Shown here piece after piece: positions 1-11,844 of a stretch of DNA of 64,000 bases (its first letter is position 1; each line of letters begins with the position of its first letter). A program made the translations under genes and the position numbers. This stretch comes from Anastatus disparis. Its lineage: Eukaryota > Arthropoda > Insecta > Hymenoptera > Eupelmidae. The notes below the pieces were generated by a model. The model saw only the letters and a list, made by a program, of their open reading frames with translations, did no database searches and was not told where the DNA came from. The DNA lies in assembly GCA_017163975.1 (NCBI GenBank), contig JAFFSR010000307.1:1-64000 (forward strand), read 5' to 3'.

Positions 1-1600
1 CGCCAGGCAAAACGTATACTTACTATACAACCAAGATTAATGACTTGAGGATGAAACAGGGAGAGACTGTAGGAGCTTTCTACGATAGACTTAACATTCT
101 ACTCAGTGGAGCCAAGAATGTTCTAAAGGACGACATCCCAGGAGCAACTGATGCCAACCTGAACGATATGATAAAACCTTTGAGAGTACGCGACAAAGGA
201 CATCTTCATAAGAGGATTACCCGCTGATATATCTGTGCAAGTGGATGGGAAAACCCCACCACTCTAGCTGACGCCTATAAGGATGCAGTGCGAATGGCGA
301 CTCGTATGGAGGCAAAAATCACTGCCTGACACTAGATATAAATTTCATGGGCAAATTCCCAAGGTAAACTGGGAGCAGACCGAATTTTCGGCGGAAAATC
401 ACTGGAAGCAAAGAAATCAAGCAACAACTGGAATAATGGACAAAATAGGCATCAAAGCCAAAACTACGCGTCTCAATCCACGGTAAATAATAATACGCCC
501 CTAGATTCCAACAGAGGCAGAGACGCACAAACTATAATGTGCAAGAAGAACCAATCAACCTCAAGTCAGACAGATATCACAAAATTACCACGTGAATAGC
601 TCACCGCAGAGGTTTAATCAAAATTATTATGCGCCTCGACCGCAATATAATCAACAACAACAGCAAATGTTTTTCTCAGGACGCGCCTATACAACCCTTA
701 TGGGCCCGGAGAACAGAGATCTTCGACCAGCTATCAGCAGCCACAAGGGAGTATGTTGAGGATATAACACTCATAGAGCACCTAATAATTATAACCGGAT
801 GCCTCCCAATCCAGACCGAAGCTCCAAGACAACCTACAGCCAATAATCAGCCTGCTTTTAAACTGGCAGCTGGCACGTCGCAACCAGAGTCGACAAGCCA
901 AAGACAAGTGTCACCAAACTCATCTCAACCTGTAACACTGAATGCACCTTAACCCTCGACTCAGCAGAGAGCCAACACAGGTGATGCTGATAAACGAAAC
1001 TTTACAAACGAGTTTCCATGGGGACTTACTGACAGCGATGGTGAATGAGACGAACCTACTGCTATCAGACTACTAATGTGACTGAGGGTAGGCAACCTTG
1101 GATGACCTTCATGATTGGCAAGCGGTGCGAAGACCAGTAAATCTGGTAAAGTGCACTGCTTTACGTGACGATATACCATACGATCCTACTCGAAGTACTG
1201 GGTTAAGTGGTATTACTAATGAATAGTGTAACAACGTATGGAACCACCTGGCTACCTAAGAAAAGACCAGTAAAATTTCATATAGTAGGACCATCTGTTT
1301 CCCATCAATCAGGATGGATTAATGAGATGAGCGATACCTTAAGGAAGAAGATGCCGTTATATCCTATTATAATCACGCGCTCATGATATCTGGAGACGCC
1401 ATGCATTCCATTCCATTTATCGATCAAGAACAAAGATAAGACCAACTATACTAATGATGCTACTCATGGAGGTTCCATGAACCAATTATCGTTGAGCCGA
1501 ACTAGGCAGCTTTAGTGGATCTCTGACCCCAAGCTGCAACCCATTACTGCATTCTAGTAGAAGCAGACAAGTATTGGAGATAAATCTGAACAACACACAT
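1..1600 (+). pseudogene. gag: Decayed gag and gag-protease junction of an env-bearing Ty3/gypsy element
   Basis: The window opens inside a gypsy-type Gag. The best stretch (about 17-230) is a capsid-like helical segment containing GETVGAFYDRLNILLSGAK, and a continuation in another frame runs to about 320. After that comes an N/Q-rich tail (600-960), typical of the C-terminal part of insect errantivirus Gag. No open frame longer than about 107 codons survives, and many frameshifts and stops break it. I cannot find a convincing aspartic protease DTG motif between 1,200 and 1,600, so the protease is either lost or too decayed to see. The assignment rests on position upstream of a recognisable RT and on the Gag-like composition. 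The 5' end and any 5' LTR lie outside the window. Confidence 0.6.
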
Positions 1601-3270
1601 TTGAAAGAAGGATATCTACCTAGGATCGACATAGGCAAGCCCAGGTGTTTCTCGAAGAAGGACTTGTCAGCAATGACAATGGAAAATGTAGAATCCTTGT
1701 CATAAAGCACCAGTGAAGAGGATGCCTTAATGGCATAAATCCTCGATAGATTCTACCTTTTGAATATATGGATCCGGATTTTTATTCAGATACCATGACC
1801 GAGACTGATGAAGGGCGTATCACCAACCCTTATCAACGAGTGCAAAAGCTCATGGACATCATGACATTGGACCATCTAAATCAGGAAGAAATGGCACATG
1901 TAAAGAAAGTACTTACTGAATATCGCGATGTATTTCTTCTACCTGGAGATCCTTACCAGTTACTCATTTAACTGGGCATAGAATACCACGACAGACGACA
2001 TTCCAATAAATGCTAAACAATATAGACATCCGCCTATCATAAACAGGTGATAAAGGACAGAAGTGGCAAGAAGCTTAAGGACGGGGTAATAGAACCATCT
2101 TGGTCACCTTCAAATAATCAGTGGTAATCGTACCTAGAAACAAGACAAATACGGAAATCCGCGTTGGCGGATGGTCATCGACTTTCGTAACCTTAATAAA
2201 GAAGACAATAGGGAATGCTTATCCATTGCCAAACATAACTGATATCTTGGACCAACTTGGAGGTCAGTTTATTATTCAGTATTCGATTGGCTCATGGGTA
2301 TCAACAACTACCTTTACATGAGGACGATCGTTGGAAGAGTGCGTTCACCACTCCCAACGGACATTACCAGTACACACGTCTTCCTGAGGGCCTCAAGGGG
2401 CGCCGCAACGTTTCAATGTATGGTCGACAAAATATTGCTAGGACTACAAAATACAGAGATGTTAGTATATTTAGACGACACTATCGTCTACTCCAAGGAC
2501 TTACACGATCATGAAAGGAAGACTCGTAAGTTTTTCAGACGCCTCAGAGCAGCGAATCTTGCGCTCCAGCCGGAAAAAGTAGCATTCTTAAGGAAGGAAG
2601 TGACCTTTTTAGGCCATATAATCGGTGAAAGAGGCGTTGAACCAGACCTGGAAAAATCAAAGCAGTCAGGAATTCCCTACGCCAAAAACACCTAAAAATA
2701 TTCGACAATTCCTAGGTTTAGCCGGATACTATAGACGTTTCATAAAGACTTTTCTAAAATTGGCAGACCTTTGTCGAACTTGCTAAAAAAAAGACCCAAT
2801 ATTCAGTGGGAGGCCCAGGAACAGAGTTTTCAAGATCTAAAAAGGACATCTTATTAAGCAACCAATGCTGATTTTTCTGATTTTAACAAGACTTTCACCT
2901 TAACTACCGATGCGTCTGACTATGCGATCGGGCGGTGTTGAGTCAGGAAAAGGATGGTTTCGACCACCCCGTGAGCTTATCTGTCGCGATTACTGAATCA
3001 GGCAGAAAGAATTACTGTACCACAGACAAGGAATGTCTAGCAGCACTGTATGCTATGCACCATTTCAGACCTTACCTACTAAGCAGAATTCATACTTCAA
3101 AGCAGATCATGGACCCTTAAACTGGATGCACAATCGAAAGATCCAGGGCAAGACGATGCGGTGGATGATGAAATTCGCTGATTATACTTATAAATTTAGA
3201 TACAAGCCAGGCAAATTAAACACCAATGCCGACGCCTTGTCAGAAATCCAGTCGAAACACCGACCGAGCA
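1600..3270 (+). pseudogene. pol: Decayed Ty3/gypsy pol: reverse transcriptase and RNase H
   Basis: This is the RT-RNase H part of the gypsy polyprotein. Pieces in several frames line up in the family order. An N-terminal segment (1,768-1,971, EYRDVFLLPGDP) is followed by the fingers region near 2,100-2,320, then GYQQLPLHEDDRW (2,300) and the catalytic YLDDTIVYSKD box (2,465-2,500). Next comes FLGHIIGERGVEPD (2,610-2,650), a broken FLGLAGYYRRF stretch (2,705-2,745), and RNase H with TTDASDYAIG (2,905) and the late motif DADAL-like NADALSE (3,225). At least six frameshifts or stops separate them. In the family this enzyme copies the element RNA into DNA in the cytoplasm. Here it cannot be made as one protein. 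Residue order and spacing make the family call secure. Confidence 0.85.
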
Positions 3271-5800
3271 GGAAATTAATGAATGATTGCCAAAGCTAAG
3301 AATTTTTGACTTTAGACAGAAAAGGCAAGAAAACTTTAGGGGACTGCCAGTGGCTGAAACTGACGAGCCTCCGCATACTCTCGGACCATCTGTTTCCAAA
3401 CCAGAACCGCCTGTGCCACCAAAAAGACGGGGAGACCACCGGGTCCCCTTAATAGACGAAAATTACCTGAACTTGAGCACAGCGTAGTAGCTCAAAGAAC
3501 CCGATCTAAGCGAAGTAACGCCACCAAAAACAGCTAGTGGTGTTCAGCAAGGGCGAGTAACAAAATCAGCAGCTACTCGAACTAAACCAGCGTATCGGGA
3601 GACACTTGCAAGTCAAGCTCGCAAGGCTGTGACTAATAAAGATGTGCTGAGTAGCCTGACAGCTACCGATATATCGAGTGATCGTAGTAGTAAACTTAGT
3701 GTAGCTTCAACCAAAAGCAAGAGATTAACCAAGAAAAAACTACTACCGTTTCTGACACCGAGAGCGAGGCAAGTGCTTCTTACACCGACGATCGACCTCC
3801 TATAAAAGATCCACGACAAACTTGCCTCAGGGATTTCTCTACTACACTGAGAAAAAAACATAGTTGGCTTTATTGCGTTCTCTAGTAACGATAACCATGT
3901 TACTCTAGTATTCAATGTATAGTCAAATTAACCGTTTATATTAGTAGCATTTACTAGATTGAACGTAGTAGGAATTTCTACAGTCTTTATAAGTACTTTT
4001 ACTTTTTCAAGATATACTAACCGAAGTTTTAAGACTTTAAAGTCTCGTTTTGAGTCTTCTAGGCTTTTATTATTATTAAATATTCTTATTTCATCTACTT
4101 TCGTTTGTAGATTATAACAATATGCAAATTAATAGTATAATTTATTATATAGATCTTGAGGTTAAGATCTATTCATCGTAATGCTACTGAATGCCGACCA
4201 GAGAATCTAGTTGTATTTACTATGTTACCGTAGTAAACGAGAGAAACAGTACATTGGTTAATCTCATCGATCTTAACGTAGTAAAGCCAACTATGTTTTT
4301 TTCTCAGTGTACCGAATTTGAAGAACCATCTAGTTCACGGGAATATGTAGAAAAAATTAAAACAACGGAATTCAATAACCCTTGCGTTATACAAATAGAA
4401 GCTGTACCACCAAGCGATACGGGTGAAGGAACAGATATAGACTGTGAATGTAGTCAGTTGGAACTTACAACTACTACTCCTACTAAAAACCAATCCGCGG
4501 AATGTAAAACAAACGCCAGTGATTCCCCGCGTTAATATTTCGGACCTGCCTGACTACGAAGGAATGACTCCAAAATCGATTTTGTCATCAACAGGAATAA
4601 ATGACATTAGTCAAGGTCAAGACAATCGACATGACCTTGCTGTGACATTACCTGCAAGCACCACTAAACTCACCGCTGCAGACAAACACCGAATTGGGCA
4701 CGATTGCACCAACAAATCCAGAAAATTGGAAAAAAGTCTTCAAGACTACTGGTTTAATACAGGAGACTGGTTATTTGTAGAAAAAAATGCAGATTCACCG
4801 GTAAAACCATTGCCAAAGTATTTTTCCGAAGATGAGGAACCGACACCTTCCCAACGAGAAATTTTAGATAAGATGGCAGCAAAGCTAACGCTTGCAGAGA
4901 TATGTAGAAACTCGACAGAAGAAAGACCAATCACGGCTGACGAACCAGGGGGTGGAACAAGAACCTCTTATGGACACGGTAATGCCAGCAACCGTGCCAT
5001 TGTTGTCGAAACACATGAAATTGTGAGTACTGCGAGGCACACTGTCGAAAACCTAATAACTGACCTAGAAGCAGGTTCCGAAGAAGCTGATATCGAGGAT
5101 AACTTAGACTCCTCTATAATTCCGCGATCACAGGAGCGAGCGTTATCAACCACTCCCAACGTGCGATCGGCTGTACCCAGACATAGTAGCACTCCCAGGA
5201 CTATCAGAAAGCCAATGCCGAAACCCAACTTACAGGCAATCCCGGAAGTAACTGAGAGGTCTATTAACATCGAATACTCTAAAGCACCAGATGACGTTAT
5301 GGATGTAATTTTACCTAACCCATGGACTTGGAGTGGTAATTCACTTACCTCTGACGCTAGCACAACCAAGGCTGCAATATCTGACAACGGAATTCAAGTA
5401 ATAAGACCCACTAGACATTGCCTCACATACCAGCGGGATAATATTATTCATTTTATCTCCGGCGACTGTGATCGGCATGACCCAGTAACAAAACTATTAA
5501 ATGACATCGGAGCAATAGAGCGTAGGGATATAAAGAGACGAAAACCCAAGAAAGGAAACATTATCATTACCCTTATAAACAGCACAAAATATTTTCACTG
5601 GCAGTTAAAGACTACGAGGAGGATTCATTAGATTGCGAGGATTTGCGTGATCTCTTACAACAAACGATCGAAATATTCAACAAGCAAAACATCTCTACCG
5701 TTAGAATATCAAGGACGAGTAAGGTGACTAACCACCTAGCACCTGGAACACTCAGTGATATTTTGGGGAAGAATTCCAACACACAGGTATTCTCCTAACT
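3270..5800 (+). pseudogene. Linker region of gypsy pol between RNase H and integrase, long disordered ORF
   Basis: Between RNase H and integrase lies an unusually long linker, still open for 395 codons at 4,444-5,631. Most of it is polar, Ser/Thr/Pro/Glu-rich and probably disordered. The last 90 residues are more globular: YQRDNIIHFISGDCDRHD followed by a Lys/Arg-rich strand and GNIIITLIN. Many insect gypsy polyproteins carry a small domain in this position. I see a loose likeness to a macro-domain-type fold but cannot test it. The linker is interrupted at 3,845-4,309 by a miniature transposon, which accounts for part of the broken reading frame. Sequence before 3,845 (about 3,290-3,490) continues the Pro-rich linker. 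Confidence 0.55.
3845..4309. mobile_element. TA-flanked MITE inserted in the gypsy pol linker (465 bp)
   Basis: A perfect 28-bp terminal inverted repeat runs from 3,845 (CACTGAGAAAAAAACATAG...) to 4,309 (...TTTTTTTCTCAGTG). Each end is flanked by TA (3,843-3,844 and 4,310-4,311). TA duplication and CAC termini suit a Tc1/mariner-derived non-autonomous element. The interior is AT-rich with no transposase. Apparent ORFs that cross the two ends on opposite strands share a short peptide only because they translate the same inverted repeat. Confidence 0.85.
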
Positions 5801-6780
5801 CTGTGCTACAGGGAAATCCGAATATCTTACCGAAGAGCAAAGAAATCAATCATTTCTACTTTGCATGACAGCTTGATAGGCGGTCATAAAGGCATAAACC
5901 AAACGTATGCTAAAATCAGAGAGAGATATTATTGGCCTGGTATGAAAAATGATATCTTAGATTATGTACGAAAGTGTTCTGCTTGTAAACAACACAAAAT
6001 AGATCGGATCAACAAAAAAGCTCCTATGGTACTTACCGACACGCCACTAGATAGCTTCGACAAAGTCTCTATCGACACGGTTGGAAAACTAAGATTAACG
6101 ACTTCGGGGAATTGCCACTTACTAACGATGCAGTGCCACCTGACTAAGTACGTCATAGTTATTCCTATTCCGAATATAAGGGCGACAACCATAGCAGAAG
6201 CCTTAGCTAAAAATCTAATCTGCCAATTTGGAGCACCTAGAGTCATACTATCTGACAGAGGTACTAGCTTCATGTCCGACCTTATGGCAGCATTATTGCA
6301 ACTACTCAAGGTAATTTAGGTTACATTCTTCTGGTTACCGACCGCAGACTACTGGTGCCTTAGAACGTAGCCACGCCCTCTCGTGGACTTTATCAGAACG
6401 TATTCTGAAAATTACGAGGACTGGGACCGTTTAGCACCATTTGCCGCTTTCTCTCTTACAATACAAGTGTTCATGCTTCGACAGGTTTTACACCATTTGA
6501 ATTGGTTTATGAAAAAACTGCTCGTTTTCCTCTCAAAATACCGTCTGAAGATCGGTTGGCGACATACAACCAGTATCTAACAGATCTTGTTAAAAGACTG
6601 GAGGAGATGAAGTTAACAGCTGGACAAAACCAGGTGGAAAAGAAAAATCTTTCAAAAAATACTACGACAAGAAGGTCAAGACATTCGCCAGCCAACAATC
6701 GGACAATATGTGTACAAAGAATGAGCCCAGAACCTCAAAATTCGAAAAATACTACTTGTCACCTTTAAAAAATAATAGGT
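5800..6780 (+). pseudogene. pol: Decayed gypsy integrase
   Basis: This is the integrase that would insert the cDNA into the host chromosome. An H2C2 zinc-binding domain is seen at 5,861-6,000 (HDSLIGGHKG, then CSACKQHKIDR) with the expected His-His-Cys-Cys order. The DDE core begins with SFDKVSIDTVGK (6,055), and the second Asp sits in ILSDRGTSFMSDL (6,245-6,285). The frame breaks at about 6,318. The remainder, including the region around the catalytic Glu and a Lys-rich C-terminus near 6,600-6,770, is scattered over two frames. The order RT, RNase H, integrase is the gypsy order. It lies directly upstream of env. Confidence 0.85.
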
Positions 6781-6903
6781 ATTCTAGGGTATAATAACAT
6801 CTTGCTGGAAACCCCCGATCATAAAACTATATTGAAACATATCGATAAGGTTAAACTTGCCTAACGATATTAACCATTGCATTACAGGCTCAGGCACCTA
6901 GTC

Positions 6904-8924
6904 ATGAAGGGCTATATCTTGACGACCCTAATTTCAGTGCTAACTTTCTAGGGACTGCAAACTACCGGATTACCATCTCATAAACTGACACCGTTGAACG
7001 CTAATCCGGGCATTTATTATGAGAAAATAGGCATTTTACGACTAAAACGAGCTGAATGGAAAATCCTTATACATGTGAACACCGACATAATTGACTCTGA
7101 GGTAGACATAAGCCAGGTTATAACTCTATCGATTAATAACTGCCAGGAACAACTCGCTAAGCTAAAATGCCAACCTAAAATAGCTGACCAACGAACAGCT
7201 GCTATTGACAGTTACAGAGATTGCTTAAAAAAGCTTTGACAGCGAGGATTGCGAAAATGCGTTGAATTCGCGTGTGTTATTAGGAAAACAGAGCCAAACG
7301 CACAGATTTCAAAAACCAAGTTAAGGACCTGTTGACTGATTGCATTTTAAAGACAAATCAAGTAACAGTCAAGAGACTATCAAAAGATCAATGACGCCTT
7401 TAGGTATCATTGGTAGTGTTAACAACACACTTTTCGGGCTAGTCACGGAAGATGAAATAGAAAAAGTACATCAAAATATCGATAAATTGCTAAACGATAA
7501 TAAAGAAATCATCAAACTAGCAAATCAAAAAACTCATCTTATAACAGCAAATTTTAAAAGCCTAGAAAATATTACAAATAATCATACTAACGCGCTAAAT
7601 AACTTGGAAAGGACGGTTCAAACACTCGAATCAGAGCAACAACGAGACTCCTACCTTCGAAGTCTCACTGCACATTACAGTCGCTTAGCTATGACTATTG
7701 AACAAGCTCAGGAAGCCCTCAAGCAGTTAATCGAACTAGTTAAAACCTTACTACAAGGAAAGCTACCTTGCCCCATCTCTAGCCCAAATGAGCCAGGATA
7801 TTACAGAACATTCGAGTGATTGGGATTTACCTATGCCTACCAAACATGCGAGCCCTGAAGAAATAGCAAGGATCTCGAAAATAGATGCTGTCTACGACAA
7901 CAACCGGCTGATAGTAATGTTATATCTGCCTATTGTAGAAACAGAACCGTATGTACTGTACCGTATGTATCCATTATTAACTACCCAATCATGGAAAGAC
8001 CAACATCTTGGTTTTGCGAAAATCCAGCCAACTCATGCGTTTTTAGCGCTAAATGAGAAAAACAAACAATATGTAAAGTTCGACCATGACTATTTACATA
8101 AGTGTACAAACCATGCTTATGGGATGATTTGTGAAACTCATTGGCCATTGCTTGACGTTCCAACTTCTAAAGATTGTGAACTTCTGCTATTGACACAGCC
8201 TACTGAAAATCACTTTAGACACTGCACCATAATCTACCTGACCGGAGCCCACCTCTCAATGGAGTTATCTTCATAATGAAGCTGCATGGTTGTACTCTTT
8301 AGTCGAATTAACAACTATTCGAATTACCTGTAACCAACAGAGAGACCAAATACTACGATTAAATGGGACTGGAAAAATTCAGTTACCTGATGGTTGTACT
8401 GGTAGGACTACGCAAGTAACCTTAGGAGGTATGACAACCCGTACAAGTACAGAGTTTTACACCTATCAACCTAAGCTACATCTGGAAATTACCGATGTAT
8501 TGACAAAAAGTATTCTGACCATATTATGAAACCTAAGGAGTTATTTCCAATATTGCAACTTAAAGATGAATACAACTGGAAGAACCGTGACGTACAACAA
8601 CTTTCTAATAAGCTAAAAGAAATTGCACAGCATAAATTAGACAACGGTGAACTCCGACATACCGTGTATGGAAGTTACGGTTTGGGAGTACTGCTGTATT
8701 TGGCAGTTATGATGTTGGCAGCCAAGACTATTAAATGCAGACGCACCGTTGGGACCTACAAACCACGGGCAAGAAAACGCTATCAACCTGGAACCTGCCA
8801 TGATCTAAAAATCGTAACTGCGGGTGTAGGAAGTGACACTTTACCTACCACGGACAAAGACCAGACCCCGACCACTGTTACGACAGCACAAGGGTTACAA
8901 CAAACAGCTTTAGTAGACAATTAG
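6904..8924 (+). pseudogene. env: Decayed env, baculovirus F-like envelope glycoprotein of an errantivirus
   Basis: This is an envelope fusion protein of the type shared by insect errantiviruses and baculovirus F. A hydrophobic signal-like start at 6,904 (MKGYILTTLISVLTF) is cut by a TAG at 6,949-6,951, and the same frame then runs to 7,239. After a frameshift, a basic furin-like site (TIKRS, about 7,390) precedes a fusion-peptide-like GIIGSVNNTLFG, as in the family. A helical heptad region follows to 7,800. The ectodomain continues in other frames (7,788-8,276, 8,290-8,529). The last piece (8,526-8,924) has a transmembrane segment (VLLYLAVMMLAA, about 8,690-8,725) and a basic cytoplasmic tail. 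At least four breaks make it non-functional. No restored sequence is given. Confidence 0.75.
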
Positions 8925-8970
8925 GGAATAAAATTTGACGTCTCTATTTCTAGACGAACATCGTATCAGG

Positions 8971-9402
8971 ATGTCGAGAAATGAGACCTTGCAATTGACC
9001 AATAACAAAGACCAGACCCTTTGGGAAATCATCCGAGATCTCGAATGACAAGGGCCTGTCCAACAGATAACTACACTAGAATACGTTAACCATAAGTATA
9101 CTAGACTCCAAATAAAATTTTTCGACCAGTTTTCTGTAGAGAAAACCGCATCTAATGATAAAAATGACTCTACAAACATCGACCCTAACCGACTTTTTTG
9201 TTTAGTAACAAAAAATGACACAGTGCAGACTTTAGCTTCTGTATTCAAACCCTTCGGGTTATTAGACTACGTACATATTACTCGTGGGAAAGTAACTGAA
9301 AATTAGTACGGGTACGTAAGATTTTTGCATAAGACTGACGCTCAAACAGCTTTGCTACAGACCGAATTGAAAATTTATTTAATCTTACAAGTAAAAACTT
9401 AA
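8971..9402 (+). pseudogene. ORF4 with an RNA recognition motif, downstream of env
   Basis: A single reading frame of 143 codons runs from an ATG at 8,971 to a TAA at 9,400-9,402, broken only by TGA (9,046-9,048) and TAG (9,304-9,306). Its second half reads as an RRM, the beta-alpha-beta single-stranded RNA-binding fold. RNP2-like RLFCLV is at about 9,190, then an alpha-1 segment (TVQTLASVFKPFG), then DYVHITRGKVTEN, and RNP1-like YGYVRFLH at 9,307-9,330, directly after the TAG. The spacing from RNP2 to RNP1 is normal for the fold. The pattern recalls RBM45-type RRMs, although this is recall and not a search. It begins 47 nt after the env stop on the same strand, so it is probably a fourth gene of the retroelement. 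A host gene fragment by chance next to env is the alternative. Confidence 0.6.
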
Positions 9403-11609
9403 ATTTAAATCCATGTTGAATCTCATTAGCAAAAACATATCTATAAAATCAAGTTAAGAAAAAACCTATTTCATAGTATGTTCGACGATTGCATTTTTTT
9501 TTAAATTTATGTTTATAAATTACCATTAAATCATATTACTTTTAGTGTTTAAAAAGGTTTTAATTTGAGAATACCCTGTGTAAAATCCCAATTCATATCA
9601 GTTTATTATTTTTAAATTGGATTTAATTGATTTCTTTAAGCAGGCATCTTTTCTTATAATCACAAAATATAACATAAACTATTAGAAGAAGATTTTGCAA
9701 TTATTTTATGCAATATTCTGAGAGTTTACCAAAATATTTAATGAAACATTCCATAAATGCTTTTCTAAAGAACATCAAAATGATTTTGTAAAAGAATAGT
9801 TTAAATGATCCTCAAAATCTTTCTAAATAATTCTGTGATTAGCATCGTGGAAAAGTTTCTGTAATGTTTTTTATTTTCCTTAAAAAAGTCCTTATAAAGT
9901 CCTTTCAGAAATGATTAATGTGATATTTTATATTATGACTTTTGTTTCTTTTTAAGAGTATTTTTGTAAAAGCTCTGTTTTAATATATCATTTCATGAAT
10001 ATGTTTGAAAATAATCACTCATCAAAGTTCTTTAAAGCTTACTTCAACGTATTACTTTATGTTAAGTGACGAATTTTCGCCTCTTAAATTTTTATTTTAA
10101 TGAGAAAATGATTTAATTAATTATTAAAATTATTCTCTCACTTTATTACTATAGTGAAAGGAAATAGGTCTTAAAAGCATCAAAGCCACTTTCTTTTCAC
10201 ACTTTTATCAGTTTTCAAAGAATCCAAGCTTGGTCGTTGACGGGAGCCGTTGCTTCGTCTCCACTCTTTCTCTACTTCGTTGAGTTGAAGTGGGGACTTA
10301 GCGTCGGTTCCCATGCATTAGACGGGTGAGAGCGACGGAGAGAGAGGACTACCTTTCTCTGTCTTCGCGCTCTCCCCCACAACAATTAAGACGTTTGAAG
10401 TTGGCTTGACTACTGATTGTCAAGCGAGAAAAAGCTCTTGACAGCAGACGCGTGGAACAGGCCCTAGGGGCAAGTGCGAGAGGAAGAGGCTCGCGCAGCT
10501 TCCTACTCTAATTTAAAATGTTAAGTGTTGTTTTTCTTTTTCTTTTATTCATTATCCAAATTTCTTTTTATTTTTCATTTTCTCTCATGGTTGCAATTCA
10601 ATTAGTGTTTTTTTTTATGTTATTTAAAGAGTTTAGTGTTTTATTAATTTACCTGGCTAAATTTTCCGCTTAACACGTTCGGGAGTGTATCTAAAAGAAG
10701 GCAGCTGGGGACGGCAAGCGAGGTAACAGCACCCAGGAAAGCCGGCAATGCTGCCACGCCGGCCAACAGTTTGTTCACTCTAGTAAAAGATAAGTATTCT
10801 GAATTTCCAAATCATGAAAACCGAACAGATATCAGCTTCAAATAAATAATTTTAAAAGATAGATTCGGAATTTAAAATTAGTAAAATTTAAAATTATTGT
10901 CAAAAAGACGTATGCGGTAATCTTCGTATCAATATTTTATCAGAAAATAACTTTTACATAGAATATAATCTGCATTAAAATTCATCAAGTTTTCTTTTGA
11001 TTTATTTTTCCTTTCATGCATAAAATTTATACATTTCACCTTTTTGTATTAATTGAGAATGACAGCGGGTTTTCTACGTTATAAAAAGAAATTGATTACA
11101 ATAAATTAATTTCGTTTAATGAAATAATCTCATTGCTAAATTCCATATTTAATTAAACTGCTAAATATTTAGTTGTGTACAACGTGCAATTTTCTTTATT
11201 TATTTTTTTTTTTTGGAATGAAAAATTGTTTAAATTAGTCTAAACAAAAAAAAATAAAGAATCCAGAAAGCATTTAATTAATCAAAAGACTTACTGACGG
11301 GGTTAAGTCTTTCAGTTTTCCGTTATTTTTTATTAATGTGCTAGTTATTAAATTTAAAATAGATTAAGGTCGTCCCTTTTTGAGAGGGTAAAACCTTTTT
11401 TAAAAGGGACCGCCCTAACACTTTATAAAACATTTTATGAAATTATTTCAGCATTAATTCATGCTGTGTGGGTAGTGACTTAAGAAGGGCTAAGAGTTTA
11501 TTCTCCGAGACAGTTAAGGCAATGCTAAATTGATAATAGAAGAATTGTTATGCTTCATGGTAACACCATCAAAATTAGATTTCATTATTCAATCAAATAA
11601 AGTATATAC
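9403..11609. other. Non-coding AT-rich DNA, probably intron or intergenic DNA of the host NMDAR1 locus
   Basis: No coding sequence is recognised here. I looked on the minus strand for the exon that should follow the NMDAR1 exon at 11,610 and did not find it. No 3' LTR of the upstream retroelement is recognisable. A GC-richer patch inside it is listed separately. Confidence 0.5.
10200..10790. other. GC-rich patch in AT-rich DNA, function unknown
   Basis: Two blocks, about 10,225-10,510 and 10,675-10,780, are visibly richer in G and C than everything around them. They carry phrases such as GCTCTCCCCCAC and CACGCCGGCC. On the minus strand about 40 codons are open around 10,660-10,770, but no family is recognised. 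A promoter-proximal element, an old GC-rich repeat or a non-coding exon are all possible. Confidence 0.3.
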
Positions 11610-11844
11610 CTTCTCCAATGCCACTGTTTAGTAATACTCCCCATGCAAACCAAATTGCACTTGATAAATTCAATGCATCTTCTTCTGTTCCATCCATATT
11701 CGCAAGTCTGAACCGTCCAAAAGGTGAAAATCGATCCAATAAATACAATACTAAAGCAACGACATGTACAGACACCATAACTAAAATCCATAAGGTGTTA
11801 CTGAATGGTTGTAGAAACGAGACCAAAGTTGAAGAACGTGAGGG
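11610..11844 (-). CDS. Nmdar1: One exon of NMDA-type glutamate receptor subunit 1 (M1 to pore loop)
   Basis: The exon encodes the first transmembrane helix and pore loop of an ionotropic glutamate receptor. On the minus strand it starts right after an acceptor (TTTTTAG at 11,851-11,845). It reads [18 protein letters not shown], then the M1 helix ([17 protein letters not shown]), DRFSPFGRF, and the re-entrant pore segment [19 protein letters not shown]. The Asn of LLNSG is the NR1-type selectivity residue. The exon ends at 11,610 with donor GTATAT and splits the following Gly codon after one base (phase 1). It has no stop or frameshift over 235 bp, unlike everything near it. NMDAR1 is the obligatory glycine-binding subunit of neuronal NMDA receptors in the plasma membrane. 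Flanking exons are not seen in the window. Confidence 0.93.

Noticed and set aside
3613..4535. Two ORFs on opposite strands sharing a short peptide
   Set aside because: The shared residues come from the 28-bp inverted repeat of the MITE at 3,845-4,309, not from related proteins.
4968..5387. 139-codon minus-strand ORF
   Set aside because: It lies opposite the pol linker frame, shows no family, and its composition mirrors the plus-strand codons.
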